From assembly GCF_002929275.1 (NCBI RefSeq), contig NZ_PJIK01000008.1:124001-188000 (forward strand): a stretch of 64,000 nt of DNA, written 5' to 3'. Origin of the DNA: Arthrobacter sp. ZGTC131 (GTDB taxonomy: Bacteria > Actinomycetota > Actinomycetes > Actinomycetales > Micrococcaceae). Of this stretch, positions 50,829-59,802 are shown in pieces. Position 1 is the first letter of the stretch; each line of letters starts with the position of its first letter. The notes under the pieces were generated by a model that did not search any database, was not told the origin of the DNA, and saw nothing but the letters and a program-made list of their open reading frames with translations. The position numbers and the translations under genes are program-made.

Positions 50829-51887
50829 ATGAGCACCGATGCCGCTTCCTCCCGTATCCGCACCGCAGTTGTGGGTTTTGGCCTCTCCGGCAGCGTTTTC
50901 CACGCGCCGCTGATCGCCGCTGACCAGGGCTATTCGCTGGACGTCATCGCGACGTCCGACGCCGGACGCCAGGCCGCCGCCGTCGAGCGGTACCCCGGCG
51001 TGAAAACAGTGCCCGACGGCGATGCCGTCCTTGCGCTGGCCGCCGACCTTGATCTTGTGGTCCTGGGGACGCCTCCCGCCACGCACTACCCGCTGGCGAA
51101 AGCCGCCCTCGAGGCCGGGCTCGACGTCGTGGTGGACAAGCCGTTCGCCGTGACCAGTGCGCAGGGGCAGGAGCTGATCGGGCTCGCCGACCAGCTGGGC
51201 AGGGTCCTCACCGTGTTCCAGAACCGCCGCTGGGACGGGGACTTCCTGACCGTGAAGGCGCTGCTGGAGGGCGGCTCCCTGGGGCAGGTAATGCGGTTTG
51301 AATCGCGGTTTGAGCGGTGGTCGCCCGAGGTGTCCAAGGCCTGGAAGGCGGAGGCCACGGCGGCCGACGGGGGTGGGGTCCTTTTCGATCTCGGCACCCA
51401 TCTGCTGGACCAGGCGCTGCTGCTCTTCGGGCCCGGGGCTGTGGTCCATACGGAACTGCTGGCGCGGCGGCCAGACGAAAAGGTGGACGACGACTGCTTC
51501 CTGGTGGTTCAGCACGAGTCCGGGGTGCAGAGCCACCTGTGGATGAACATGCTGTGCGCCCAGCAGGGGCCGCGCTACCGCGTGCTGGGATCCGAAGCCG
51601 GTTACACCAAGCACGGCATCGACCCGCAGGAACCCTACATAGTTGCCGGCGGTGGCCCGCTGGATGAAGAGTACGGCGTGGAGGACCCCGAGTGGGCGGG
51701 GCAGCTCGGCCGGGACGGCCACATCGACCGGCTGTCCACCGAGCGCGGCGCCTACCCGGAGTTCTACCGCATCCTCGCAGCCAAGATCTCCGACGGCGGC
51801 ACGGCCTCCGCGCTCCCCCTCCCGGTTGATCCGGCCGGCCCGGTCGAAGTCCTGAAACTGATAGAGCAGGCCCGCACGCTCGCCTAA
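50829..51887 (+). CDS. Gfo/Idh/MocA-family NAD(P)-dependent oxidoreductase
   Basis: 352 residues. Rossmann start RTAVVGFGLSGSVFHAPLI, the family motif VVVDKPFAVTSAQGQELI (EKP-like catalytic Lys), FQNRRWDGDFLTVKALLE and GGGVLFDLGTHLLDQAL. An oxidoreductase for a sugar or inositol-like substrate; the closest type is the YdgJ/MviM-like group. Ten nt after the TetR gene, so probably co-transcribed with it. Confidence 0.86.
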   Translation: MSTDAASSRIRTAVVGFGLSGSVFHAPLIAADQGYSLDVIATSDAGRQAAAVERYPGVKTVPDGDAVLALAADLDLVVLGTPPATHYPLAKAALEAGLDVVVDKPFAVTSAQGQELIGLADQLGRVLTVFQNRRWDGDFLTVKALLEGGSLGQVMRFESRFERWSPEVSKAWKAEATAADGGGVLFDLGTHLLDQALLLFGPGAVVHTELLARRPDEKVDDDCFLVVQHESGVQSHLWMNMLCAQQGPRYRVLGSEAGYTKHGIDPQEPYIVAGGGPLDEEYGVEDPEWAGQLGRDGHIDRLSTERGAYPEFYRILAAKISDGGTASALPLPVDPAGPVEVLKLIEQARTLA

Positions 51888-51944
51888 TAACTCAAAGTGA
51901 ACCGCTGGGTGAGCTCGGTTTCGCTCCCCACCTCCGGGCTTAAC

Positions 51945-52024
51945 GTTTGAACGGCAGCCATCCAGAAAGCGTGCGTCAAAGCGACGAAGGAGCAGCACGC
52001 GTTGGATGACTGCCGTTCAAACGG
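51945..52024. repeat. 80-nt long inverted repeat between convergent genes
   Basis: Arms CGTTTGAACGGCAG (51945-51958) and CTGCCGTTCAAACG (52011-52024) are exact; after one mismatch, CATCCA (51960-51965) pairs with TGGATG (52004-52009), and further in GCGTGC pairs with GCACGC. A nearly continuous stem of over 25 bp, much longer than a normal terminator. It may terminate both flanking genes or be a mobile palindromic repeat. Confidence 0.7.
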
Positions 52025-52035
52025 CAACCAAGAGG

Positions 52036-53154
52036 TTATGCGGAAACCAGCTCGTGCCAGTCCGCTACGAGGGGCAGGTTGTGCGCCTCGGAGACGGAGC
52101 GGTGTGCCACGTGGCCGGCGGCGATGTTTAGGCCGGCGGCGAGGGCGGGATCGTTCTCGAACGCTGCCTTCACGCCCAGGTTGGCCAGGGCCACGCCGTA
52201 GCGCAGGGTGACGTTGGTCAGCGCGTAGGTGGACGTGTTCGGGACGGCGCCGGGCATATTGGCCACGCAGTAGAAGATGGTGTTGTGCACCTTGTACGTG
52301 GGTTCCTGGTGCGTGGTGGGGTGCGTGTCCTCGAAGCAGCCGCCCTGGTCCACGGCGATGTCCACGAGCACGGAGCCGGGCTTCATGCGGGCCACGAGTT
52401 CGTTGGTGACCAGCTTGGGAGCCTTGGCGCCGGGGATCAGCACGGAACCGATGACGAGGTCCGCGTCCACCACGGACTTCTCGATCTCGTACTTGTTGGA
52501 CGCGACCGTCTTCAGGCGCCCCTGGTACTGGGCGTCTAGTTCGCGCAGCCGGTTGATGTTGATGTCCAGGATGGTGACGTCGGCGCCGAGGCCGATTGCC
52601 ATCGCCGCGGCGTTGGTGCCTGCGACACCGGCGCCGAGGACCACAACCTTGGCCGGGCGGACGCCGGGCACGCCGCCCAGGAGCACGCCCTTGCCGCCGG
52701 CAGGGGCCATCAGGGACGTGGCGCCGACCTGGACGGACAGCCGGCCGGCGACCTCGGACATCGGCGCGAGGAGCGGCAGGGTGCGGCCTTCCTGGACGGT
52801 TTCGTACGCGATGGCCGTAACGCCGGAGTTGATGAGTTCGCGGGTGAGCTCGGGCTCGGCGGCCAGGTGGAGGTACGTGAAGAGGATCAGGCCCTTGCGG
52901 AAGCGGTGGTATTCGGCCTTGATGGGCTCCTTGACCTTCATCACCATGTCGGCCCGGGACCAGACCTCATCCGGATCAGCGACGATCTCGGCGCCGGCGA
53001 TGGCGTATTCCTCGTCGGTGATGCCCGAGCCCAGGCCTGCGCCGCGTTCGACCAGAACGGTGTGGCCGTGCGTGCGGAATTCGTGGACGCCGGCAGCGGT
53101 GATGGCGACGCGGAATTCGTTGTTCTTGATCTCTTTGGGGACACCGATGATCAT
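52036..53154 (-). CDS. ald: Alanine dehydrogenase
   Basis: 372 residues from ATG 53154, the standard Ald length, with GGAG 7 nt upstream. IIGVPKEIKNNEFRVAITAAGVHEF, VMKVKEPIKAEY (catalytic Lys), LFTYLHLAAEPELTREL (catalytic His), the NAD loop VVVLGAGVAGTNAAAMAIGLGADV and DIAVDQGGCFE are diagnostic. Interconverts L-alanine and pyruvate + ammonia with NAD. Divergent from a PucR-family gene, probably its activator. Confidence 0.95.
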   Translation of the reverse strand: MIIGVPKEIKNNEFRVAITAAGVHEFRTHGHTVLVERGAGLGSGITDEEYAIAGAEIVADPDEVWSRADMVMKVKEPIKAEYHRFRKGLILFTYLHLAAEPELTRELINSGVTAIAYETVQEGRTLPLLAPMSEVAGRLSVQVGATSLMAPAGGKGVLLGGVPGVRPAKVVVLGAGVAGTNAAAMAIGLGADVTILDININRLRELDAQYQGRLKTVASNKYEIEKSVVDADLVIGSVLIPGAKAPKLVTNELVARMKPGSVLVDIAVDQGGCFEDTHPTTHQEPTYKVHNTIFYCVANMPGAVPNTSTYALTNVTLRYGVALANLGVKAAFENDPALAAGLNIAAGHVAHRSVSEAHNLPLVADWHELVSA

Positions 53155-53301
53155 TTTGGGCTCCATATTCGATGGCTCTTGAGGCCGAAAGTTGCGGGGG
53201 AGGTGTGATTCCAGAATAGATCCGGTTGTGAGGCAGGCGACAGCAAATGCCTGGTGCCCGGCTGCAAGAACCGCATGATTCCGCGGATTTTTGCGATCAC
53301 C

Positions 53302-53319
53302 GCTCGACGTTTGTCGAGC
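53302..53319. promoter_or_regulatory. Palindrome in the ald/PucR divergent region
   Basis: GCTCGAC (53302-53308) and GTCGAGC (53313-53319), 4-bp centre GTTT; 68 bp upstream of the regulator and 148 bp upstream of ald. Candidate binding site for the PucR/AdeR-like protein. Confidence 0.55.
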
Positions 53320-53386
53320 TGCTGAGCGGCAGGTGTCGCCTGCTGTCCGTTCGCCCGGCAGGACTTCCGGGACGTAGTCTTGCAGC

Positions 53387-54607
53387 ATGCAACAGCAGGA
53401 CGTGGAACAGCTCGTGGAGCGGGTGGCATTGAAGCTGGGCCGTGGGTTATCGCTGGAGGACTTGGACGGCCTGCTTCTCGCCTACAGTTCAAACCAGTCG
53501 CACGCGGACAGGGTGCGGGTGAACTTCCTGCTCAGCAAACGCGTACCCCTGGACGTCAAGGCGTGGCAGCTCTCGCACGGGATCGCCACCGCGGTGCGTC
53601 CCGTCGTCATTCCTGCCAACGAGGACCTGGGGATGCTGGGGCGCGTCTGCGTCCCGCTGATGGTCCGCGGGTTCCGCGTGGGTTACCTCTGGGTGCAGCA
53701 GGACGCGGAGGAGCAAAGCGCGACGGCGATCCTCACCCAGCTGCCGGACGTCCGGGACGAGCTTGATCTGCTGTCCGGCCTCCTGCTGGACTCCAATACC
53801 GCGGAATCCGAGTTCCGCCGGAGCCGCGAACGGGAATTTCTGGCGGCCTGCGCCGGGGAAGCCAATGCCGTGGCAGCCGTGGCCGGCTGGAAGGAAGTGC
53901 AGGACCGGGGACCGTGGCAGCTGGTGACCGTCCTCGACGCCGACGGCTGGTCCGCCGGGCCCGATCCCATCGCCTCAACGCTCATCCACCGGGCAGCGGC
54001 GCTCCAGGCAACCATCGGCGTGGACGCCACCCTGTTCAGCGCGGGGGCCGAAACCCATGCCGTGGTCCTGTTCCGGGAGTCCACCGGACGCGCCAGCCAC
54101 GCGCAGGTCCTGGTGCACTACCAGCTGGAACTCGCCAAGCGTTCCGGGCGTCCCGTGGAGCGCATCATCCTGGGCATCAGCGAGGGGTTCACCCGCACCA
54201 AGGAGCTGGCCGAAGCATACCGCCAGTCCAAGCTGGCGGCACAGGCCGCGGCGGTGGATCCGCAGCTGGGGGAGCTCGTGGACTGCCGGGCCGCCGGTGT
54301 GTACCAGCTGCTGGCGTCCGCCGGCGGCGGGGCCGGCGTCTGGGGTGATGCGGGTTCGGTGAATTTCCGGACCCTCGAGGACCATGATCGGAACGGGGAA
54401 CTGCTGCCGGTGCTCGAGCTGCTCTATGACAACGACGGCTCGGTCCAGGACGTCGCCGAGAAACTCCACCTGCACCGGAGCAGCATCTACAACCGGCTGG
54501 GCCGCATCCGGCAACTGCTGGGCGTGGACCCGTTGAAGGGCATGGTCCGGCTGGAACTCCACGGCGCGCTCAAGGCGCGGCGTTGGGCCGGCCGGCCGCG
54601 GATCTAG
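53387..54607 (+). CDS. PucR/CdaR-family transcriptional regulator (AdeR-like)
   Basis: 406 residues. Variable N-terminal sensory part, a GGDEF-like central region (about 170-290) and the C-terminal PucR HTH: LLPVLELLYDNDGSVQDVAEKLHLHRSSIYNRLGRIRQLLGVDP. In Bacillus, the PucR-family AdeR activates ald and sits next to it; the divergent arrangement here suggests the same job, sensing alanine. Role is inferred from context. Confidence 0.85.
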   Translation: MQQQDVEQLVERVALKLGRGLSLEDLDGLLLAYSSNQSHADRVRVNFLLSKRVPLDVKAWQLSHGIATAVRPVVIPANEDLGMLGRVCVPLMVRGFRVGYLWVQQDAEEQSATAILTQLPDVRDELDLLSGLLLDSNTAESEFRRSREREFLAACAGEANAVAAVAGWKEVQDRGPWQLVTVLDADGWSAGPDPIASTLIHRAAALQATIGVDATLFSAGAETHAVVLFRESTGRASHAQVLVHYQLELAKRSGRPVERIILGISEGFTRTKELAEAYRQSKLAAQAAAVDPQLGELVDCRAAGVYQLLASAGGGAGVWGDAGSVNFRTLEDHDRNGELLPVLELLYDNDGSVQDVAEKLHLHRSSIYNRLGRIRQLLGVDPLKGMVRLELHGALKARRWAGRPRI

Positions 54608-54632
54608 CCGAACCCCTTAGCCGAAACCTTGC

Positions 54633-55985
54633 TTACCCGAAGACCTTGCGCTCCAGGAACTCGTTCCGGAACTTGCCCTCCGGGTCCATTCCCTCCGCCA
54701 GCTTGCGGAAGTCGGCAAAGCGCGGATAGAGCGGCGCCAGGGCCGCGGCGTCGGCCGTGAACAGCTTGGCCCAGTGCGGGCGCGCGCCCAGCGGGGCAAG
54801 GCGCTCTTCAATGAGCGGCAGCACCCGCTCCACCGCCTCTTGGTCCGGCTTCCAGGTGAAGTGCAGCCCCACCGAAGCCTGGCCGTATGACGGGCTGAGC
54901 CAGAGGCGGTCATGGGCCACGGTCCTGATCTCGGCCACCTGCAGCAGCGGAGTCACCGCCTCCGACAGCCCGCGCATGGTGCCGATGGCCGCAACAGCGT
55001 GCTCCCGCGGCACGAAGAATTCGCTCTGCAGTTCGTCGCCGCTGCTGGGGGTGAATGCCATGCGGAAGTGAGCCAGCCGCTCCGCCCAGGTGCCGGCGAC
55101 GCCGAGCTGTTCGGTGCAGTTTTCCGCGGAAACGCCCGGCAGCGGGTGGCGTCCTTGCGGAGCGGCGGTGCCGCCGAAGAACGTGCGGAGCGCCGGGTCA
55201 GTGGCGCCTGCCCCGTCCGGGCCGTCAAAAAAGCCGGTTCGGACGGCGGCGTGGGCGCCGGCGGAGGTTCCGCCGTCGGGAATCCTGCTTTTGAGCCAGG
55301 CCTGCGCCACGGTGCTCCCGCTCCAGTCCGTGAACAGGCTGACACTGTACGCGCTGGAGGTGACGGCGTCGAAGTCCGCCAGGACTGTCTCCCACGGCAG
55401 CTGTTCGAAGACGTCCTGGCGCACCTCAAAGTGCGGCTCGATATCCAGGGTCACCCGGGTGACGATGCCCAAGGCGCCCAGGCCCACCACGGCGCCGTCG
55501 AAGCCGGGGGAACTGCCGCGGGTCAGGGTGCGCACGGAACCGTCCGCGCAGACGATGTCCAAGGCCGCCACCGATGTGGCCAGGTTCCCGTTGGTGTCGC
55601 CCGATCCGTGGGTGGCGGTGGCGATGGCGCCGGCCACGGAGATGTGCGGCAGGGAGGCGAGGTTGGCGAGGGCGAACCCCTGCCGGTCCAGTTCCGCGGC
55701 GAGCGTTCCGTAGCGGGTTCCGCCGGAGACGGAGACGGTGAGGGCGGCGGCGTCGATGCTGATGTCCGGTTCCAGGTCCTCCAGTGAGATCAGGACGCCG
55801 GAGGAGTCAGCGATGGAGTTGAACGAGTGCCGCGACCCCACGGCCCGCGCTTTGGGCGCAGCAGACACGAAGCCCCGGACCTCATCGACGGTGCGCGGGC
55901 GATGGATTGCCGCGGCGCCGTAACGGTAGTTTCCGGCCCAGTTGAGTTCGCCCGTGCCGCCCAGTTGCGTCGTTGCAGTGCGCAT
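54633..55985 (-). CDS. FAD-linked alditol/xylitol oxidase-like protein
   Basis: 450 residues. VAO-type FAD domain: ARAVGSRHSFNSIAD with His53 as the expected covalent FAD attachment, SLPHISVAGAIATATHGSGDTNGNLATSVAALDIV, and a C-terminal ALO domain ending in LYPRFADFRKLAEGMDPEGKFRNEFLERKVF. Sequence pattern matches the AldO/xylitol oxidase group, which oxidises terminal hydroxyls of alditols to aldehydes with H2O2 release. Polyol link to the downstream mannitol PTS genes is suggestive but not adjacent. Confidence 0.85.
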   Translation of the reverse strand: MRTATTQLGGTGELNWAGNYRYGAAAIHRPRTVDEVRGFVSAAPKARAVGSRHSFNSIADSSGVLISLEDLEPDISIDAAALTVSVSGGTRYGTLAAELDRQGFALANLASLPHISVAGAIATATHGSGDTNGNLATSVAALDIVCADGSVRTLTRGSSPGFDGAVVGLGALGIVTRVTLDIEPHFEVRQDVFEQLPWETVLADFDAVTSSAYSVSLFTDWSGSTVAQAWLKSRIPDGGTSAGAHAAVRTGFFDGPDGAGATDPALRTFFGGTAAPQGRHPLPGVSAENCTEQLGVAGTWAERLAHFRMAFTPSSGDELQSEFFVPREHAVAAIGTMRGLSEAVTPLLQVAEIRTVAHDRLWLSPSYGQASVGLHFTWKPDQEAVERVLPLIEERLAPLGARPHWAKLFTADAAALAPLYPRFADFRKLAEGMDPEGKFRNEFLERKVFG

Positions 55986-56131
55986 GATCCCCCTTCTGGC
56001 CGGAGGCGATCCGGCAAAATGTTACCGCTAACAATACTTCAGGGGACTTCCGATACTGTCAATCCCCGATGCACCGGCCCACGCACCGGTCTAGGCGCAG
56101 GCCGGCGCCAGCGCCATGCGCCGCTGACGGG

Positions 56132-56404
56132 TCAAGCGGCGTTCCCCTCCTGCCGGGGAATCTGGTCTGGCGTGCGGTCCAGCTTGCCAGGGTCCGTAAT
56201 CTGCGGCTGCAGCTGGGCGGGACCGGGAATCTCGCCGCGGCGCCGTGAGAACCGGCTTTCCGCCCACATGGAGACGGCCACGTAAGCTACGCAGCTCGAG
56301 GTGAAAACGGCGGTGTTGTTCAGCCCCATGACGCTTCCGAGGACAGCAGTGACACCCATGGCGACGATACCCGCCACGATGTGCAATCCCCTGAATCTCG
56401 CCAC
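56132..56404 (-). CDS. Small two-helix membrane protein
   Basis: 90 residues from GTG 56404. Two hydrophobic segments (GLHIVAGIVAMGVTAVLGSVMG and TAVFTSSCVAYVAVSMWAE) precede a polar cytoplasmic tail with Pro, Gln and Arg. No recognised family; weak ribosome site. Reported because length, frame and hydrophobic pattern are gene-like. Confidence 0.5.
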   Translation of the reverse strand: MARFRGLHIVAGIVAMGVTAVLGSVMGLNNTAVFTSSCVAYVAVSMWAESRFSRRRGEIPGPAQLQPQITDPGKLDRTPDQIPRQEGNAA

Positions 56405-56564
56405 GAATAAAGAGTAACCCCGCCCGCAGGCCGGAATCCCTGCGTTCGCGGGATCGTTGCTTGATCCTTATCGCACCGTCATCCAGTGCAGGCGGCCTGT
56501 CATTTGGACGTGCCGGCAATTACGGGCTGTGCCGCCTTCGGACCTAGCGCCTTCGGACCTGCCG

Positions 56565-56978
56565 TCAGCGGTCCTCGCCGGAGGCGTCACCGGCCGGTTC
56601 CGCGGCGGCCTGCTTCTTCTTCTGCCCCTCCAGCCAAGCCATGATGGCGGCCAGCCGGATCCGGCGGTGCGTCCCCCGGTATTCCACCGGAATCTCGCCG
56701 CGGTCCGTCATGTTCCGCAGGTAGGTGTGGGAGATTCCGGCGAGTTCCGCGGCCTGGGACGTGGTGAGCATTTCCTCCACGCTGCTCACCGTTACGGCTT
56801 CGCCGCGGCTGAATCTTGCCAGAAGGTCGACGACGGCGTCCCTCGCCTGGGGCGGCAGCCGGTGGACGGTGCCGTCCACGAACACGGTGATGTCGTTGCT
56901 GCCATCCAGGGCACGCTGCAGGTTCAGCGAGTCCTCGGCGGGAAGGGCGGGGGTCACCCTGGGAGCTATCAGTGCCAT
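56565..56978 (-). CDS. Excisionase-type helix-turn-helix protein
   Basis: 137 residues. LTTSQAAELAGISHTYLRNMTDRGEIPVEYRGTHRRIRLAAIMAWLEGQ at about 70-120 is an excisionase/MerR-like HTH_17 domain. The first 65 residues (ALDGSNDITVFVDGTVHRLPPQARDAVVDLLARF) are shared with chromosomal antitoxin-like proteins. No integrase or toxin gene is adjacent, so it is a stand-alone regulator or an orphan antitoxin. Confidence 0.75.
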   Translation of the reverse strand: MALIAPRVTPALPAEDSLNLQRALDGSNDITVFVDGTVHRLPPQARDAVVDLLARFSRGEAVTVSSVEEMLTTSQAAELAGISHTYLRNMTDRGEIPVEYRGTHRRIRLAAIMAWLEGQKKKQAAAEPAGDASGEDR

Positions 56979-57046
56979 GGCAGAAGCCTAGCGGCTGCCG
57001 CTTCGCCTCATGTGGTCGGACCGCCCAGGACGGGTATGCTCGGCGG

Positions 57047-57958
57047 ATGAAACTCGGTAGTGGAACAGTTGTGACGGCGAACGGCCTGACGGGTCGTCTC
57101 TATGCCGCTGAAGCGGGTCCGGACCAGTCGCGCGGCGAGTCTCCCAGTACGTCGGAGCACGGGCCGTTCAAGCCCGCGGATCTTAATCCCGCGGCTCTAC
57201 AGCACGGGACTTCCCGGCCCGGGTCTCCCAAGAGAGACCGGCCGGTGTTTGTGCTGCTTCATGGAATCGGCGTCACGCACCGCTACTTTGCCAAGCTGCA
57301 CCTTGAACTGTCGCGCGGCAAGCAGGCGCCCGGCGCGGTGGTGTATTCCTTCGATCTGCCCGGCTTCGGCGATACTCCCCGCCCCGGCCGGCAGGTGTCA
57401 GTGGGCGAATATGCCGCCTTCGTGGCCGCCGTGCTCGCGGAAGCCGGGGTGCAGTCCTGCGTGGTGGTGGGCCATTCCATGGGGACTCAGTTCGCGGTGG
57501 AGCTGGCCCTCCAGGAGCCGGACCTGGTGAGTGGCGTGGTGCTCATGGGGCCGGTGGTGGATCCTTCCCGGAGGAGTGCCACCTGGCACGCGCTCGCCCT
57601 GACCCGGGATTCACTCCTTTGCGAAGCGCCCACCACCAATGCCGTGGTGTTTACCGACTATTTCCGGACCGGGCTTCGGTGGTACTTCACCCAACTGCCG
57701 GTGATGCTGGGCTTTCCGTTGGAAACGAGGATTCGCGGCGTGCAACAGCCCGTGCTGGTGCTCCGCGGTGGCCGGGACCCCATTGCCCGCCGCCCGTGGT
57801 GCGAGTACCTCGCGGCAGAGGCACCGCACGGCACGTTCGCCGAAGTGCCGGCCCGCGGACACGTGGTTCAGGACACGGCGCCCTCCGCCGTGGCACATGC
57901 CATTGCCCGTTGGGCCGAAACGACGGCGGACGGCCTCCGCGGCAGTCTCCCCGGCTAG
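57047..57958 (+). CDS. Alpha/beta-hydrolase
   Basis: 303 residues from ATG 57047. Fold motifs: PVFVLLHGIGVTHRYFAK (oxyanion HG), FDLPGFGDTP, nucleophile elbow VVVGHSMGTQFAVELA, and catalytic Asp/His in VLRGGRDPIARRPW and VPARGHVVQD. A 35-residue insert of low complexity (about 25-62) precedes the core. Substrate unknown. The stop overlaps the convergent ptsI stop by 4 bp. Confidence 0.8.
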   Translation: MKLGSGTVVTANGLTGRLYAAEAGPDQSRGESPSTSEHGPFKPADLNPAALQHGTSRPGSPKRDRPVFVLLHGIGVTHRYFAKLHLELSRGKQAPGAVVYSFDLPGFGDTPRPGRQVSVGEYAAFVAAVLAEAGVQSCVVVGHSMGTQFAVELALQEPDLVSGVVLMGPVVDPSRRSATWHALALTRDSLLCEAPTTNAVVFTDYFRTGLRWYFTQLPVMLGFPLETRIRGVQQPVLVLRGGRDPIARRPWCEYLAAEAPHGTFAEVPARGHVVQDTAPSAVAHAIARWAETTADGLRGSLPG

Positions 57959-59640
57959 AGGCCCAGCTCCTCCAGGACAGGCAGCTTCTCCCGGACCCAC
58001 GCGCGGGCCTCCGTGGCGCTCGGCGCGGACAGGGCCAGCTTGGCGAGCTCCTGCGCCTCGGCCAGCGTGACGGTCTTGAGCACTGCGGCGACGGCGGCCA
58101 GCGAGCGGGCGGTCATGGACAGCGTGGTGACGCCGAGCCCGGTCAGTACGACGGCGAGGGCCGGATCCGCCGCGGCCTCACCGCAGACGCCCACGGGCTT
58201 GTTGTGCCCCTCGGTCGCCGAGCCTTCCACGGTCAGGCCGACGAGGCGCAGGACGGCGGGCTGCCACGGGGTGTTCAGGCCGGCCAGCGGGCCGAGCTGG
58301 CGGTCCGCCGCCATGGCGTACTGGGTGAGGTCGTTGGTGCCCAGGCTGGCGAAGGCAACCTCGCGAAGGATGGTGTCGGCCGTCAATGCCGCGGACGGGA
58401 CCTCCACCATGACGCCGGGCGTCTTGATTCCTGCCTCGGCGCACATGGTGGCGAACCGGGCGGCCTCCTCCGCCGTCGAAATCATGGGTGCCATCACCCA
58501 GACATCCGCTGCGGATTCCTTTTCGGCACGGGCGATTGCCTCCAGCTGGCGCTCCAGGACGCCCGGGGTGGTGAAGTCGGTGCGGTAGCCACGGACGCCC
58601 AGGGCCGGGTTGGGCTCGGTGGAGTCGGTCAGGAAGGGGAGCGGCTTGTCGGCGCCGGCGTCCAGGGTCCGGAGCACCACCTTCTTGCCGGGGAAGGCAT
58701 CGAAGACGCCCTTGTAGGCGGCAGCCTGCTCGTCCACGCTGGGCTCGGTATCGCGCTCCAGGAAGCAGAACTCGGTACGGAAGAGCCCGACGCCCTGCGC
58801 TCCGAGCTTGGCTGCGGCTTCGGCATCCTTGGCGCCGCCCACATTGGCGAGGAGCGGGACCAGGTGGCCGTCCGCCGTCGTACCCGTGCCGCTGAACTCG
58901 GCAAGGAGGGATGCGGTGGCCGCCCAGGCCTCCGCCGCGGCGTGCAGCGAGGCGTCCGGTTCGGCGGTAATGGTGCCTGCCGCGCCGTCAACGTAGATTT
59001 CAGTGGCGTCCGGCAGTTCGTCCACACCCACGGCGGCCACCACGGCCGGCAGGCCGAGAGAGCGGGCAATGATGGCGGTGTGTGACTGCGGGCCGCCGCC
59101 GGCCGTCACCAGCGCGAGGACCTTGTTCGGGTCCAGGGTCGCGGTGTCGGCGGGCGCAAGGTCTTCGGCCACGAGGATGAAGGGGGTCTCCGAGGAGGGG
59201 ATGCCCGGGGCGGGTACGCCGCGGAGTTCGGCGACGATGCGGGCTCTGACGTCGAGGATGTCGGTGGCGCGCTCTGCCATGTACCCGCCAAGGTTGTGCA
59301 GCATTTCCGCAACCGAGGAACCAGACTCCCAGATGGCGCGCTGGCCGGACATGCCGCGGGCGATCAGCTTGGCCGCGCCTTTGATCAGCATGGTGTCCTT
59401 GGCCATCAGTGCCGTTGCTTCCAGGACGGCCTTGCCGTCGCCGGTGGCGTGGCTGGCGCGGGCCTTGAGGTCATCGTGGACGGCGCTCGCCGCTGCCTTC
59501 AGCGCCGCCGTCGCGTCTTCGGGGGACGTTCCGGCCGCCAGCTGCTCGCCGGCGGGAGGTTCACTGATGGGTTTGGGCATCTGCCGGACGGTGCCGATGA
59601 TGCGGCCGGGGCTGACGCCAACTCCTGTGAAGTTCTGCAC
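57955..59640 (-). CDS. ptsI: PTS enzyme I (phosphoenolpyruvate-protein phosphotransferase)
   Basis: 561 residues. Phosphohistidine site TAGGGPQSHTAIIARSLGLPAVV (His187), PEP-binding region LFRTEFCFLER, LRTLDAGADKPLPFL, GVRGYRTD, VASLGTNDLTQY-like FASLGTNDLTQYAMAADR, and catalytic Cys in PVGVCGEAAADP. It transfers phosphate from PEP to HPr; the HPr gene is not in the window. Divergent from a TetR regulator leading into mannitol PTS genes, so general and sugar-specific parts may share control. Confidence 0.93.
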   Translation of the reverse strand: MQNFTGVGVSPGRIIGTVRQMPKPISEPPAGEQLAAGTSPEDATAALKAAASAVHDDLKARASHATGDGKAVLEATALMAKDTMLIKGAAKLIARGMSGQRAIWESGSSVAEMLHNLGGYMAERATDILDVRARIVAELRGVPAPGIPSSETPFILVAEDLAPADTATLDPNKVLALVTAGGGPQSHTAIIARSLGLPAVVAAVGVDELPDATEIYVDGAAGTITAEPDASLHAAAEAWAATASLLAEFSGTGTTADGHLVPLLANVGGAKDAEAAAKLGAQGVGLFRTEFCFLERDTEPSVDEQAAAYKGVFDAFPGKKVVLRTLDAGADKPLPFLTDSTEPNPALGVRGYRTDFTTPGVLERQLEAIARAEKESAADVWVMAPMISTAEEAARFATMCAEAGIKTPGVMVEVPSAALTADTILREVAFASLGTNDLTQYAMAADRQLGPLAGLNTPWQPAVLRLVGLTVEGSATEGHNKPVGVCGEAAADPALAVVLTGLGVTTLSMTARSLAAVAAVLKTVTLAEAQELAKLALSAPSATEARAWVREKLPVLEELGL

Positions 59641-59749
59641 TGAAGGTCCTCATTCTCTGCCGGTAGCCAGGCCCGCCGGTCTCTGCCAGGACAGTGGTCC
59701 GGGCGTTCCGAACGGCTACGTCCGATATTGATGTGCGGTGCCTGAAAAA

Positions 59750-59784
59750 ATTGTATGTGATGCAATTCATATAGCGTTGCTATA
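59750..59784. promoter_or_regulatory. Operator/promoter between ptsI and the TetR-mtl genes
   Basis: Perfect inverted repeat TATAGC (59770-59775) / GCTATA (59779-59784) around GTT, in an AT-rich patch. On the minus strand TACAAT (59755-59750) is a possible ptsI -10 box with the palindrome about where a -35 box would be. A likely site for the TetR protein starting at 59803. Confidence 0.55.
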
Positions 59785-59802
59785 GGTGATAGGGTAGCGG
59801 TT

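Noticed and set aside
50088-51998. Upstream extension of the FMN reductase frame for more than 600 codons
   Set aside because: It runs antisense to the TetR and Gfo/Idh genes; the ideal ribosome site and conserved start are at 50087.
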